64,000 bases of DNA from Prado023 sp963714995 (GCA_963714995.1 CAVQQP010000005.1:124001-188000); one strand, 5' to 3'; counted from the first letter of the stretch, positions 31,311 through 40,711 are shown. Numbers and translations: made by a program. Notes: generated by a model from the sequence alone, not told the origin.

Positions 31311-34134
31311 TCAGCCGACGTGCCCGTGGGCGTCGTGCGTCACGGGCACGTCGCCGTAGTGCAGCACGCCCCGACGCACCAGCAGCTTCTCGACCTCCAC
31401 CGCGACCAGGACGACCAGGGGCACGAGGAACACCACGGCCAGCTGCGCCGGTGTCAGGGCTGTGGTCCGGAAGACCTCTTGCAGCCACGGCACGTACAGC
31501 AGGGCCAGCTGGAGCACGACCGACAGGGCGATCGCGCCCAGCAGTGCGGGGTTGGTGAACAGGCCCATCCGGAACAACGAGCGGCTCTCCGAGCGGATGG
31601 CCATCGAGTGCACCAACTGACAGAACACCAGGACGGTGAACACCATCGACTGCCACTGGCGGGTGTCCTCGGACAGCGCCCAGGCCTGCGTGGCCAGCGT
31701 CAGGGCTGCGATGAGCCCGCCGACCCACAGGACGTGGAAGCCCAGGCCCCGCGCGAAGATGCTCTCCTCGGGTGGGCGCGGCGGGCGGGCCATCACGTCG
31801 CGCTCAGCGGGCTCCTCGGCCAGGGCCAGGCCGGGCAGGCCGTCGGTGATGAGGTTGACCCAGAGGATGTGGATCGGCAGCAGGGGCACCGGCATGCCCA
31901 GGAACGGCGCGAGGAACACCACCCAGATCTCGCCGGTGTTGCCGGTCAGTGCGTAGCGGATGAACTTGCGGATGTCGTCGTAGATCCGCCGGCCCTCCCG
32001 CACCGCCGTGACGATCGTCGCGAACCGGTCGTCGAGCAGGACCATGTCCGCGGCCTCGCGGGCGACGTCCGTGCCCCCCCGGCCCATCGCGACACCGATC
32101 TCGGCCTGCCGCAGGGCCGGGGCGTCGTTGACCCCGTCGCCGGTCATCGCGACGCTCTGGCCCTGGGCCTGCAGGGCGCGCACGATCCGGATCTTCTGCT
32201 CCGGATCCACCCGGGCGTAGACGCGGACCCGGCCGACGACCTCAGCCAGCTGGGCGTCGTCCAGTCGGGTCAGGGCCGGTCCGGTGAGCACCTCGTCGTC
32301 GCCGGCCTCGAGGATGCCCAGCCGGCGGGCGATCGCTGTGGCCGTCGCCGGGTGGTCGCCGGTGATCATCACCGGGGTGATGCCCGCAGCGCGGCACTCG
32401 GCCACCGCGGCGGGGGCCTCCTGCCTCGGGGGGTCGATCATGCCGACCACGCCGAGGAGCGTGAGCTGGTGAGGGATGTCCGGAGGGGCGGCCCACCCCG
32501 GGGTGTGCGGCTGGCCGGGGTCATCGACGCGGTGGGCTGCGGCCAGGACGCGCAGCCCCTTCGCGGCCAGGGCGTCGCAGTGCGCCAGAACCTCGACCCG
32601 CTCGGACTCGGGGAGAGCGCACCGCTCGACGATCGCCTCCGGGGCACCCTTGACCAGGGTGAGCCGGCCCGCGCCGCCCGGTTCGTCGTGGACCGTCACC
32701 ATCAGCTTGCGCCCGGAGTCGAAGGGCACCTCGTCGATCCGCGGTCGGGCCGTGCGCCGCACCTCGGGGTCGACCCCGCGGTCGCGAGCCGCCTCCAGCA
32801 GGGCGATCTCGGTGGGATCCCCGGTGGCGGGGGTGTCCATCGCCTCCCAGGGTCGCGTCGTTGCACAGGGCGAGGACGTCGAGGAGCGCGGCCATGGCCT
32901 GTGCCTCGGCCGCCCTGCCCGGCGGTCGGGCTGGGCCTGCGAGGGCCTCACCCAGGTCCGGCGGGTCGGACGTTGGGGTCGCTGCCGCGCTCGGGCCAAG
33001 CACCCCGGAATCCAGCACCTCGACGCGCATCCGGTTCTCGGTCAGCGTCCCGGTCTTGTCCGAGCAGATCCAGGTGACCGACCCGAGGGTCTCCACCGCC
33101 GGCAGGCGCCGGACCAGCGCGTTGTGGTGGGCCATGCGACGCGCGCCGAGGGCCAGCGTCACGGCGACGACCGCAGGAAGTGCCTCCGGGACGGCGGCCA
33201 CGGCCAGGCTGATCGCGGTCAGGAACATCAGGCCCGGGTCCTCGCCGCGCAGGAGGCCGGTGCCGAACACGACCGCGCAGATCGCGACCACCGCCAGGGC
33301 GATCCGACCACCGAACTGCGACAGGCGACGTTGCAGCGGGGTCCGGACCACGTCGGCCGACATCAGCAGGCCGGCGATCGCGCCGAGCTCGGTCTGGGTG
33401 CCGGTGCCGACGACGACGCCGCGCCCGCGACCCTGGGCGACGAACGTCCCTCGGAACGCCATCGAGCGCCGGTCGCCGACCGGGGCGCCGGGGTCGGTGA
33501 CGGGCTCGACCCGCTTGCTCACGGGCTGGGACTCCCCCGTCAGTGCGGCCTCCGCGATGCGCAGGGAGGCGGCACTGAGCACCCTGAGGTCGGCCGGGAC
33601 GATGGCCCCGTCCTGCAGGACGACCAGGTCACCGGGCACCAGCCCGGCGGCATCGACCACGTGCTCGACCCCATCCCGGACCACGACAGCGGTGGGTGCG
33701 GACATGGCGCGCAGGGCGGCCATCGCCTCCTCGGCGCGACGCTCCTGGACGACGCCGATCACGGCGTTCAGCAGCACGATGACCGTGATGACGATCGTGT
33801 CCGCCGGCTCCCCCACGATCCCGGAGACGACGGCCGCGACCACCAGCAGCGCGATCATCGGATCCGCCACCTGGTCGACGATCATCCGCCAGACGCTGCG
33901 GCCGGGTTGGACCGGCAGGACGTTGGGCCCGTACTCGATCAGACGACGCTCCGCCTCGGTCGCGCTCAGGCCCACACCCGCGTCGGAGGCGAGGGCGCTG
34001 ACCACGTCGGCTGCCTCGAGGGTGTGCCAGAGCGGTGCCGTGGCCGCGCTGGGTCCCGGTGGTCGGCTGGCGGCTGTGGTGGCGCGGCCGGGCTCGTGGC
34101 CTCCACCTCCAGGCAACTGCTCGGCCGAGCTCAT
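31311..34134 (-). CDS. P2-type cation-transporting ATPase (one frameshift)
   Basis: From ATG 34134 the protein shows the N-terminal cation ATPase domain (GLSATEAERRLIEYGPNVLP), the TGES actuator loop (EAALTGESQPVSK), the membrane motif VPEALPAVVAVTLALG and the phosphorylation site ICSDKTGTLTENRM. At about 32850 the frame shifts by +1 and the rest continues (ATGDPTEIALLEAA, KGAPEAIVERC, MTGDGVNDAPALRQA, NTGEIWVVFL, NLITDGLPGLAL, C-terminal helices) to 31311. The joined length of about 940 residues is normal. The family moves Ca2+, Mn2+ or similar ions out of the cytoplasm; mycobacterial CtpF, a DosR-regulon member, is of this class. Its ATG overlaps the stop of the hydrogenase protease (ATGA), so it is cotranslated with the hydrogenase operon. 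Confidence 0.85.
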
Positions 34135-34691
34135 CGCGCGACCCTCGGGCCCAACCGTGCCGCTGCCACCTCCACGACGCTCAGGACGGTGTCCGTGGCC
34201 TGGGGGAGGGCCGCGTGGACCGGCTCAGACAGTGGCGCGCCGTGCTCGAAGCCGACCGCCTCGACGCCGACCACCACGACCGACGGCGGCAGGCGGTCGA
34301 GGGCGCGGGCGAGCTCGATCGCGCCGGCCAGGCCGAACCCGTGGGTCCCCGCCGGACCCGGATCGAGCCGGGCGCCGAGCGCGTCGAAGCCCTGGCCGGC
34401 CGGGCCCACATCGAGGACTGTCAGGGTCCCCGGCGCCGCGCCCGAGCGCACTGCGTCGATCACGATGACCACATCCCAGCCGCCGATCGGACCGGCTGGA
34501 TCGAGAAGGTCGACCAGCGCGGTCGGGTCCTCGTGCTCGACGACGTGGACTCCGAGGAGCCTGCGGTCGGCCACCGCGCGCGCGACCTCGCCCGCGACCT
34601 GCGGGCCGACTGCGTCATCACCCCGGTCGGGCGACCCCAGGCCGACAACGAGCACCCGGGCGCCCCCGGGCTCGTCGCCGGTCGGGCACAT
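34131..34691 (-). CDS. Hydrogenase maturation endopeptidase (HycI/HyaD family)
   Basis: The 186-residue protein has the hydrogenase-protease motifs VLVVGLGSPDRGDDAVGPQVA (with the conserved Asp that senses nickel), DVVIVIDAVRSGAAPGTL, and HGFGLAGAIELARAL. These enzymes remove the C-terminal peptide of the [NiFe] large subunit after metal insertion. The large subunit immediately upstream has such a tail, nine residues after the final metal-binding His. The ATG at 34691 overlaps its stop by one base (TGATG). The C-terminal part reads into the ATPase start. No other hyp maturation genes are present in the window. Confidence 0.88.
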   Translation of the reverse strand: MCPTGDEPGGARVLVVGLGSPDRGDDAVGPQVAGEVARAVADRRLLGVHVVEHEDPTALVDLLDPAGPIGGWDVVIVIDAVRSGAAPGTLTVLDVGPAGQGFDALGARLDPGPAGTHGFGLAGAIELARALDRLPPSVVVVGVEAVGFEHGAPLSEPVHAALPQATDTVLSVVEVAAARLGPRVAR

Positions 34692-35995
34692 CAGATGTGC
34701 TCCACCGACAGGTCCAGGAAGTGGGTGGCGCACGAGATGCAGGGGTCGTAGGTGCGGATCGCGACCTCGCACTGGCGCGTCAGCTCCTCGTGCGACAGGT
34801 GCAGGTTGGCCTGGACGAACGCGCGCAGGTCGGCCTCGATGGCGGGCTGGTTCTGCGAGGTCGGCGGCACGATCTGCGCCTCGAGGATCGTGCCGGCCCC
34901 GTCGAACCGGTAGCGGTGGTAGAGCAGCCCACGGGGGGCCTCGGTCGCACCGTGGCCCTCGCCGGCACGGGCCGGCACCTCGACCGCGGCGACCGGAGCG
35001 CCCTGCCATCCGTCGATGATCGCGATGGCCTCGTCGAGGGCGTGGATCAGCTCGACGGTCCGCACGATGATCGACTTGAACGGGTTGCGGCAGGTGGGGC
35101 CGAGCCCGCCCACCTCAGCGGCCTCACGGGCCAGCGGCGAGAGGGCGGCGGAGTTCAACGAGTAGCGTGCCAGCGGTCCCACGACGTACGGCTGGCCGTC
35201 GAAGGCCGCGTGCAGGGCGTTGGAGTGCGCGACGTGCTGCTCGGTGACGTGCGCGCCGAACTCCGAGACCGGCGCCCGCAGCCCGGCGGAGGTCACCAGG
35301 TTCCCGGACTCCAGCGGGTAGCCGTTCGAGGAGTCCAGTGACAGGTAGAGGTAGGGCTGCTCGAACTCGGGGAACTCGAACCCGGACACGATCGGCACCG
35401 CGGCGATGGCCTCCTCGCGGGCCGCCACCAGCGCCGGGCGGATCGCCAGCAGCTCATCGCGCCGGGGCAGCCGGTGGAACCCGCCGACCCGGACGTTCAC
35501 GGGGTGCACGGAGCGTCCGCCGACGACGTTCATCAGCTCGTTGCCGGCGCGCTTCATCCGCAGGGCGGACTCCACCAGGCCGCGGTGGTCGCGGGCCATC
35601 TCGATCGCGCCGTCGTAGCCCAGCAGGTCGGGGGCGTGCAGGAAGAAGATGTGCAGCGCGTGGCTCTCGATCCACTCCCCGCAGTACAGCAGCCGCCGCA
35701 GCAGGCGGATCTCGTCGGGGACGACCACCCCGCAGGCGTCCTCGATCGCCAGGCACGCGCTGAACTGGTAGGCCACCGGGCAGATCCCGCAGATCCGGGC
35801 GGTGATGTCCGGGGGCTCGGTGTACGCCCGGCCGCGCAGGAACGCCTCGAAGAACCGCGGCGGCTCGAAGATGCGAAGGTGCACGTCGAGGACCTCGCCG
35901 TCCTGGACGTGGACGTGCATGCCGCCCTCGCCCTCGACACGGGCCAGGGTCTCCACGCTGAGCACGTGACTGCCGGAGGTGAGCTTGTGGGTCAC
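34691..35995 (-). CDS. hydA: [NiFe] hydrogenase large (alpha) subunit, group 3b type
   Basis: The 434-residue protein carries both nickel-binding motifs: RICGICPVAYQFSACLAIED with Cys69 and Cys72, and DPCISCATH with Cys419, Cys422 and His425, followed by the nine-residue cleavable tail FLDLSVEHI. The RICGICPVAYQ form and partner set point to group 3b NADP-linked sulfhydrogenases (Hyh/HydA). It houses the Ni-Fe(CN)2CO centre and works in the cytoplasm with beta, gamma and delta subunits. GTG 35995 overlaps the delta-subunit stop (GTGA) and follows GAGGAGG. The protease that trims its tail is the next gene. Confidence 0.93.
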   Translation of the reverse strand: MTHKLTSGSHVLSVETLARVEGEGGMHVHVQDGEVLDVHLRIFEPPRFFEAFLRGRAYTEPPDITARICGICPVAYQFSACLAIEDACGVVVPDEIRLLRRLLYCGEWIESHALHIFFLHAPDLLGYDGAIEMARDHRGLVESALRMKRAGNELMNVVGGRSVHPVNVRVGGFHRLPRRDELLAIRPALVAAREEAIAAVPIVSGFEFPEFEQPYLYLSLDSSNGYPLESGNLVTSAGLRAPVSEFGAHVTEQHVAHSNALHAAFDGQPYVVGPLARYSLNSAALSPLAREAAEVGGLGPTCRNPFKSIIVRTVELIHALDEAIAIIDGWQGAPVAAVEVPARAGEGHGATEAPRGLLYHRYRFDGAGTILEAQIVPPTSQNQPAIEADLRAFVQANLHLSHEELTRQCEVAIRTYDPCISCATHFLDLSVEHI

Positions 35996-36876
35996 GGTGC
36001 CGCCTCCTCGGAGTGTGCCGCAGCGGGCGGACCGGCCTCTGCGCTGGCCAGGCTCTGCACCCGGAAGGGCTCCGAGCCGGCGTTGAACGAGCGGAAGAAG
36101 CGCATCACGTCGACCTCGGGCATGCCGTTGGCCCGCAGCCGCTGCGCCAGGGAGGCGGTGTTCGGGGTGTCGTGCGGGCCGAAGCAGCCGTAGCAGCCGC
36201 GGTGGTAGGACGGGCAGAGCGCGCCGCAGCCGGCCTGGGTGACCGGACCGAGGCAGGGCATCCCATCGGCCACGGCCACGCACACCGTCCCGCGGCGCTT
36301 GCACTCGACGCACACGCTGTAGGTCGGGACCCGCGGCCGTCGGCCCGCCAGAAGGGCGGCCAGCACCTCGAGGAGCTGGTGCTTGTCGATCGGGCAGCCG
36401 CGCAGCTGGAAGTCGACCGTGACGTGCGCGGAGATGGGGGTCGAGCGGTCGAGGGTCGCCAGGTAGGCCGGATGCGCGTAGACCACCGACATGAACTCCC
36501 CCACGTCGGCGAAGTTCCTCAGGGCCTGGATGCCCCCACTGGTCGCGCACGCCCCGATCGTGACGAGCGTGCGCGAGGCGGCGCGCACCTGCTGGATCCG
36601 CTCGGCGTCCGAGGGGGTCGTGATCGAGCCCTCGACCAGGCTGACGTCGTAGGGGCCTGCGACCACGGCTCGGGTGGCCTCGGGGAAGTAGGCGACCTGC
36701 ACCCGCTCCGCCACGGCGAGCAGCTCGTCCTCGCAGTTGAGCAGGGTGAGCTGGCAGCCGTCGCAGGAGGCGAACTTCCACACCGCGAGGGTGGGGCGGG
36801 CGGGTGGGGCGTCCGCCTCGGGCGACGGGGCATCGGTGGCGGCGGTCGTGCGGACGGTGGTCGGGGACTCGGTCAT
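35992..36876 (-). CDS. hydD: [NiFe] hydrogenase small (delta) subunit, group 3b type
   Basis: The 294-residue protein has the proximal-cluster motif FASCDGCQLTLLNCED (Cys38, Cys41), IGACATSGGIQALRN, HVTVDFQLRGCPIDKHQLLE, and a distal cysteine set CVECKRRGTVC and GCGALCPSYHRGCYGCFGP, fitting the electron-relay subunit of cytosolic hydrogenases. There is no twin-arginine signal, so the enzyme is cytoplasmic. The first 30 residues are a Thr/Pro/Ala-rich extension. ATG 36876 overlaps the gamma-subunit stop (TGATG). It pairs with the large subunit encoded next. Confidence 0.92.
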   Translation of the reverse strand: MTESPTTVRTTAATDAPSPEADAPPARPTLAVWKFASCDGCQLTLLNCEDELLAVAERVQVAYFPEATRAVVAGPYDVSLVEGSITTPSDAERIQQVRAASRTLVTIGACATSGGIQALRNFADVGEFMSVVYAHPAYLATLDRSTPISAHVTVDFQLRGCPIDKHQLLEVLAALLAGRRPRVPTYSVCVECKRRGTVCVAVADGMPCLGPVTQAGCGALCPSYHRGCYGCFGPHDTPNTASLAQRLRANGMPEVDVMRFFRSFNAGSEPFRVQSLASAEAGPPAAAHSEEAAP

Positions 36877-37742
36877 CACATCTCCCGGATGTCCATCAGG
36901 GGGGCCAGCCGGGCGTAGTCGAGCACCGGGCCGTCCACGCACAGGAACAGCTCGCGCAGCTGGCAGTGCCCGCACAGGCCGATGCCGCACTTCATGTTGC
37001 GCTCCATCGACAGCCGGATCCGCTCCGGGCGCACCCCGCGGGCGACCAGTGCGGCAGCGGCGTAGCGCATCATCACCTCGGGGCCGCAGACCAGGGCCAG
37101 GGTGTGCAGGGGGTCGAACCCCGCCCGGGCGACCAGGTTCGTGACCAGCCCGACCCGGCCGGTCCAGCTCGGCGGGCCGTAGTCGACGGTGATCTCGACG
37201 ACGATGTCGTGGTCCGCGGCCCAGGCCGCCATGTCCTCGGCGAACAGGATGTCCTCCGGGGAGCGGGCACCGTAGAGCAGCACCACGCGGCCGTACTCAG
37301 CGCGGCGCGACACCACCTCCAGGATCGCCGGGCGCAGGGGGGCCAGGCCGATCCCGCCGGTCACGACCACGACGTCCTGGCCCTTGCCATCAGCCACGTC
37401 CCAGCCGGTGCCGAACGGGCCCCGGACGCCGATCGTCGTCCCCGGGGCGGCGGTCACCAGGGCGTGGGTGACGGCGCCGACGTCGCGGATCGTGTGCAGC
37501 AGCGGGCCGGGCCGGGTCGGGTCCCCGCAGATGGAGATCGGGACCTCGCCGACGCCGAACGCGTGCAGCATCGTGAACTGCCCGGCCCGGTGCGCCAGGG
37601 GCACGCCGTCGAGGGGCTCGAGGGCGAGGGTGACGGTGTCGCGGGTGTCCAGGCGGGTCTCGACCACGCGGAACGGCCGGGGCAGCATCGGGTCGACCGG
37701 CAGCTCGTGGCCGGCCGCCGCAGCGGTGACGTCCACGCTCAC
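36876..37742 (-). CDS. hydG: Hydrogenase gamma subunit (FAD/NAD(P)-binding reductase)
   Basis: The 288-residue protein has a ferredoxin-NADP reductase fold: FAD-binding HRAGQFTMLHAFGVGEVPIS, NAD(P)-binding VVVTGGIGLAPLRPAIL, LLYGARSPEDILF, CGPEVMMRYAA, and a C-terminal [2Fe-2S] loop MKCGIGLCGHCQLRELFLCVDGP. It transfers electrons between the hydrogenase and NAD(P)H. This is the SulfhydHydG/dihydroorotate dehydrogenase electron-transfer type. GTG 37742 overlaps the stop of the preceding gene by four bases (GTGA). Confidence 0.92.
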   Translation of the reverse strand: MSVDVTAAAAGHELPVDPMLPRPFRVVETRLDTRDTVTLALEPLDGVPLAHRAGQFTMLHAFGVGEVPISICGDPTRPGPLLHTIRDVGAVTHALVTAAPGTTIGVRGPFGTGWDVADGKGQDVVVVTGGIGLAPLRPAILEVVSRRAEYGRVVLLYGARSPEDILFAEDMAAWAADHDIVVEITVDYGPPSWTGRVGLVTNLVARAGFDPLHTLALVCGPEVMMRYAAAALVARGVRPERIRLSMERNMKCGIGLCGHCQLRELFLCVDGPVLDYARLAPLMDIREM

Positions 37743-38200
37743 GAGGCACTCCCGTACAGGTCGAGCAGCCGCATCCGGGCGTCCTGCAGCCGCTCGTACA
37801 TCACGTGCGAGACCCGCTGCATCAGGGCGTATCCGAGCGCCGGGTCCCGGTCGCACTTGCCGCGCAGGCACGCGCCGTCGAGGGCCACGGCGCTGACCGG
37901 TGTCGTGGCCCGGGCGTCGAACATCCACTGGTACGGCGGGATCAGCCACGACCAGCCGACGACCTCGCCCTCCTCGAGGCTGGCGATGACCAGCGTCCCG
38001 CGTCGGGGGTCGTGGATGTCCAGGGCGACCCGGCCGTGCCGGATGACGTAGAACGTGTTGGCCGGCTCCCCGGTCCGGAACAGGACCTGGCCCGGGCTGA
38101 AGTGCACGTTCTGGGCGCAGCCGACGACGAGGTCCATCGCGGCCGGGTCGAGCCCGGCGAAGAAGGGGTGCTCGGGGAGGTACTCGGCCAGGGTGCGCAT
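37739..38200 (-). CDS. Cyclic-nucleotide-binding-domain protein in the hydrogenase operon
   Basis: The 153-residue protein is essentially one Crp-type cyclic-nucleotide-binding domain: HPFFAGLDPAAMDLVVGCAQ, FSPGQVLFRTGEPANTFYVIRHGRVALD, LEEGEVVGWSWLIPPYQW, RATTPVSAVALDGACLRGKCD. A C-terminal helix follows but no helix-turn-helix, so it probably regulates by protein contact, not DNA binding. The conserved phosphate-binding RxA-type site is altered (WSWLIPPYQWMFDARATTP), as in CRP-like proteins of this kind. It lies between beta and gamma subunit genes with overlaps of 4 bp and a 9-bp gap. It may gate the hydrogenase by a nucleotide or redox ligand (inference). Confidence 0.85.
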   Translation of the reverse strand: MRTLAEYLPEHPFFAGLDPAAMDLVVGCAQNVHFSPGQVLFRTGEPANTFYVIRHGRVALDIHDPRRGTLVIASLEEGEVVGWSWLIPPYQWMFDARATTPVSAVALDGACLRGKCDRDPALGYALMQRVSHVMYERLQDARMRLLDLYGSAS

Positions 38201-38209
38201 GGGGTCCTC

Positions 38210-39406
38210 CTAGCGGTCCGTGCTCGGTGTCGGGGTCGTGGCAGCGGCGGGACCCGTCGGCGGTCCCGAGAGGGCGGAGCTGGCCGGGGTGGCCTCCCGG
38301 TGGGTCGCGTCCTCGCGCAGGGCCGCCACCTCCGCGGTGAGGTCGATGCCCGCCGGGCACCACGTGATGCAGCGCCCGCACCCGACGCAGCCGGACATGC
38401 CGAACTGGTCGGTCCACGCGGCCAGCTTGTGCGTCAGCCACTGCCGGTAGCGGGCGCTGGTCGAGGTGCGCACGGCGCCCCCGTGCAGCCGCGAGTACTC
38501 CATCGAGAAGCAGGAGTCCCAGACCCGGTGCCGCTCGTCGAGGTCCCCGGACAGGTCGCTGACGTCCTCGACGGACGTGCAGAAGCAGGTGGGGCAGACC
38601 GCCGTGCAGTTCGTGCAGGCCAGGCAGCGCTCGGCCACGTCGTTCCACCGGGGGCTCTCGGCACTGGAGTAGAGCAGGTCGCGCAGCCCGTCGGTCTGCA
38701 TCGCGCGGCCCATCAGGGCGATCGCATCGGCCACGACCGCATCGGCAGCCACCAGGTCCGCCGGGGTCGCCGGCGCACCGGCAAGGTCGGCCAGGACCTC
38801 CTCGCCCTCCGGCGTCCCGCACTCGACGAGGAAGCGGTGCGGATCCAGCAGCTCGGTCAGCGTCAGGTCGGCACCCTCGCCGGGCTTGGGCCCGGTGCCC
38901 ATCGAGGCGCAGAAGCAGGTCCCGGCAGGGGTCGAGCAGGTGACGGCGATGAGGAAGGAGCGGTCGCGCCGCGCTGCGTAGTGCGCGTCGACGGCCCCCC
39001 GGCCCAGGAGGACGGTGTCGTGGATGCCGATCGCGGCCAGGTCGCAGCCGCGGATTCCCAGCAGGGCGACGGGTGCCGGCTCAGGCTCCTTGGGGGCAAC
39101 CTCGAACCCCTCGCCCGCCCGGGTCCCGCGCCACAGCTGCTCATCCGGCGGGAACAGCAGGGGCTTGGCCGACTGCGCGGTGGCGGCGAAGCCGAACAGC
39201 GACTCGTCGTCGCGGGCCCGCGTCCGGTAGTGGCCCGCCTCCTGGTCGTCGCCGACCCCGCGGGGGAGGTCGTCGACCGAGGTGATGTCGGCCAGCACCA
39301 GCGCCCCGTCGCGGACCCGTGGGCCAACGACGCGGTAGCCACGACCCTGCAGGGCGTCGATGAGCCCCTGCAGGCCATGGAGATCAAGGATCGTGCCAGT
39401 TGCCAT
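38210..39406 (-). CDS. hydB: Hydrogenase beta subunit (4Fe-4S electron transfer)
   Basis: The 398-residue protein has IRGCDLAAIGIHDTVLLG and STPAGTCFCASMGTGP in the N-terminal half and two [4Fe-4S] motifs, CLACTNCTAVCPTCFC and CVGCGRCITWCPAGID, in the C-terminal half, the layout of sulfhydrogenase/anaerobic sulfite reductase A-type beta subunits. It links hydrogenase to the gamma flavoprotein. Start ATG 39406 has GGAGGT 5 nt upstream. It is the first gene of the operon; a DosR-like box and TAGTCT lie upstream. A Ser/Thr/Ala-rich C-terminal tail of about 25 residues follows the second cluster motif. Confidence 0.92.
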   Translation of the reverse strand: MATGTILDLHGLQGLIDALQGRGYRVVGPRVRDGALVLADITSVDDLPRGVGDDQEAGHYRTRARDDESLFGFAATAQSAKPLLFPPDEQLWRGTRAGEGFEVAPKEPEPAPVALLGIRGCDLAAIGIHDTVLLGRGAVDAHYAARRDRSFLIAVTCSTPAGTCFCASMGTGPKPGEGADLTLTELLDPHRFLVECGTPEGEEVLADLAGAPATPADLVAADAVVADAIALMGRAMQTDGLRDLLYSSAESPRWNDVAERCLACTNCTAVCPTCFCTSVEDVSDLSGDLDERHRVWDSCFSMEYSRLHGGAVRTSTSARYRQWLTHKLAAWTDQFGMSGCVGCGRCITWCPAGIDLTAEVAALREDATHREATPASSALSGPPTGPAAATTPTPSTDR

Positions 39407-39431
39407 GGGCACCTCCGACGGCGGCCCCGCC

Positions 39432-39437
39432 AGACTA
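39432..39437 (-). promoter_or_regulatory. Predicted -10 of the hydrogenase operon
   Basis: Read on the minus strand this is TAGTCT, 25 nt before ATG 39406, leaving room for a leader with GGAGGT. It lies about 24 nt downstream of the DosR-like box, a usual activator spacing. Confidence 0.5.
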
Positions 39438-39461
39438 TGGCCGCCGAACAACCGACAGATA

Positions 39462-39475
39462 GGGCCCTTCGTCAC
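39462..39475 (-). promoter_or_regulatory. Candidate DosR/DevR box upstream of the hydrogenase operon
   Basis: On the minus strand GTGACGAAGGGCCC matches 10 of 14 positions of GGGACTWWAGTCCC and 11 of 14 of the cydA box. Position relative to the -10 is suitable. It also lies in the region shared with the divergent gene at 39558. Weaker than the cydA box. Confidence 0.45.
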
Positions 39476-39557
39476 TCCCGGAGCAGGGCCATCGGCGGGC
39501 GGCGGGCTCCTCGGTGCCGCCGGGACCACCGACCTGCACCAGTGCCATGCTGGCCGC

Positions 39558-40571
39558 ATGACCTGGATCGATCGGCTCCGCGCGGACCCGCGTCCATGGC
39601 TGCTCGACCCCGAGACCCCGCCCGTGCGGGCCGCCGCCCTCCAGCGGCTCCTCGATCGCCCGGACGACGATCCGGACGTGGTCAGCGCCCGCGCGGCGGC
39701 GATGGCCTGCGATCCCATCGCCGCCACACTGGCCGCCCAGTCCCCGGAGGGCTGGTGGGTCAAGCCGGGACCCGGGTACGCGCCCAAGTACACCGGCACC
39801 GTGTGGTCGGTGATCTTCCTCGACCAGCTGGGGGCCGACCCCGCTGACGAGCGGATCCAGCGCGCGTGCGAGTACGTCCTGCGGATGACGCCGACGACGT
39901 CGGGCGGGTTCGGCTGCTCCGGGTCGCACAGGGAGTCCCCGCCTCCGCCCTCGAGCGTCCTGCACTGCCTGAACGGCAACCTGCTGCGCGCCCTCGTCGG
40001 GTTCGGGCACCTCGATGATGAGCGCGTCCAGTCCGCCATCTCGTGGGCGGCCCGCGCGATCACGGGCAGCGGGGCCTCGCGCTACTACGCCTCGGGCACG
40101 ACCGGGCCGGGGTTCGCCTGCGGAGCCAACGAGGCGCAGCCGTGCGCGTGGGGCGCGGCCAAGGAGATGCTGGCGCTGGCCCGAATCCCCGAGTCGGCGC
40201 GATCCCCCGAGGTCCGGGCGGCGATCGACGTCGGTGTCGAGTTCCTGCTCTCACGGGACCCGGCGCAGGCGGACTACCCGATGGGCTGGGGGAACACGAC
40301 GCCGTCCTCCTCGTGGTTCAGGCTCGGATTCCCCTCCGGGTACGTGGCCGACGTGCTGCAGGTCCTTGAGGCCCTGGGCGAGCTCGGGCACGCCCACGAC
40401 GATCGGCTGGCCGCCTCCTACGAGTGGCTCCTCGGCCAGCAGGACGCGGACGGTCGGTGGCTCAACCGCTACGCCTACAACCGCAAGACCTGGGTGGACG
40501 TCGAACGCCAGGGCGCACCTTCCAAGTGGGTCACGCTCCGGGCGTGCACCGTGCTGCGCGCAGCGGGGTGA
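39558..40571 (+). CDS. Prenyltransferase/squalene-cyclase-like alpha-alpha toroid protein
   Basis: The 337-residue protein resembles alpha/alpha-toroid (terpene cyclase/prenyltransferase repeat) proteins: repeated hydrophobic helices with WWVKPGPGYAPKYTGTVWSVIFLD, SGGFGCSGSH, CLNGNLLRALVGFG, and QDADGRWLNRYAYNRKTWVD. There is no obvious DDxxD cyclase motif or zinc site, so catalysis is not shown; such proteins are sometimes misnamed nitrogen-fixation proteins. ATG 39558 is 6 nt after CATGCT, the leaderless pattern. It is divergent from the hydrogenase operon, with the candidate DosR box in the 150-bp gap between them, so it may be co-regulated. Confidence 0.6.
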   Translation: MTWIDRLRADPRPWLLDPETPPVRAAALQRLLDRPDDDPDVVSARAAAMACDPIAATLAAQSPEGWWVKPGPGYAPKYTGTVWSVIFLDQLGADPADERIQRACEYVLRMTPTTSGGFGCSGSHRESPPPPSSVLHCLNGNLLRALVGFGHLDDERVQSAISWAARAITGSGASRYYASGTTGPGFACGANEAQPCAWGAAKEMLALARIPESARSPEVRAAIDVGVEFLLSRDPAQADYPMGWGNTTPSSSWFRLGFPSGYVADVLQVLEALGELGHAHDDRLAASYEWLLGQQDADGRWLNRYAYNRKTWVDVERQGAPSKWVTLRACTVLRAAG

Positions 40572-40711
40572 CGCCCTGGCTCCAGGCGTCGCGTGAGGGC
40601 CTCGGCGGGATCCGGCGTTGCTCCGAACGCTGGATCGTGCGCGGTGTGCTACTACTTGCCCCTGCCCCCGCGGGAACGCTCGGGATGGTAGCCCCCAGCT
40701 GGAAGGCCCCG

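Noticed and set aside
4218..34134. Very long open frames opposite or overlapping known genes (for example 4218-6326 minus, 11114-12943 minus, 17406-19472 minus, 22316-24064 minus, 32476-35019 plus).
   Set aside because: They are low-complexity Arg/Pro/Gly/Ala products of high-GC third codon positions, with no domain sense, and lie on top of well-supported genes.
34691..39406. A membrane-bound group 1 or group 4 hydrogenase.
   Set aside because: The small subunit lacks a twin-arginine signal and the operon has no cytochrome b or membrane-complex genes; the FAD/NAD and 4Fe-4S partners fit group 3b.
39558..40571. A nitrogen-fixation protein, a common misannotation of toroid-fold proteins.
   Set aside because: It has no NifH P-loop or cluster-binding cysteines; sequence shows only repeated helical hairpins.
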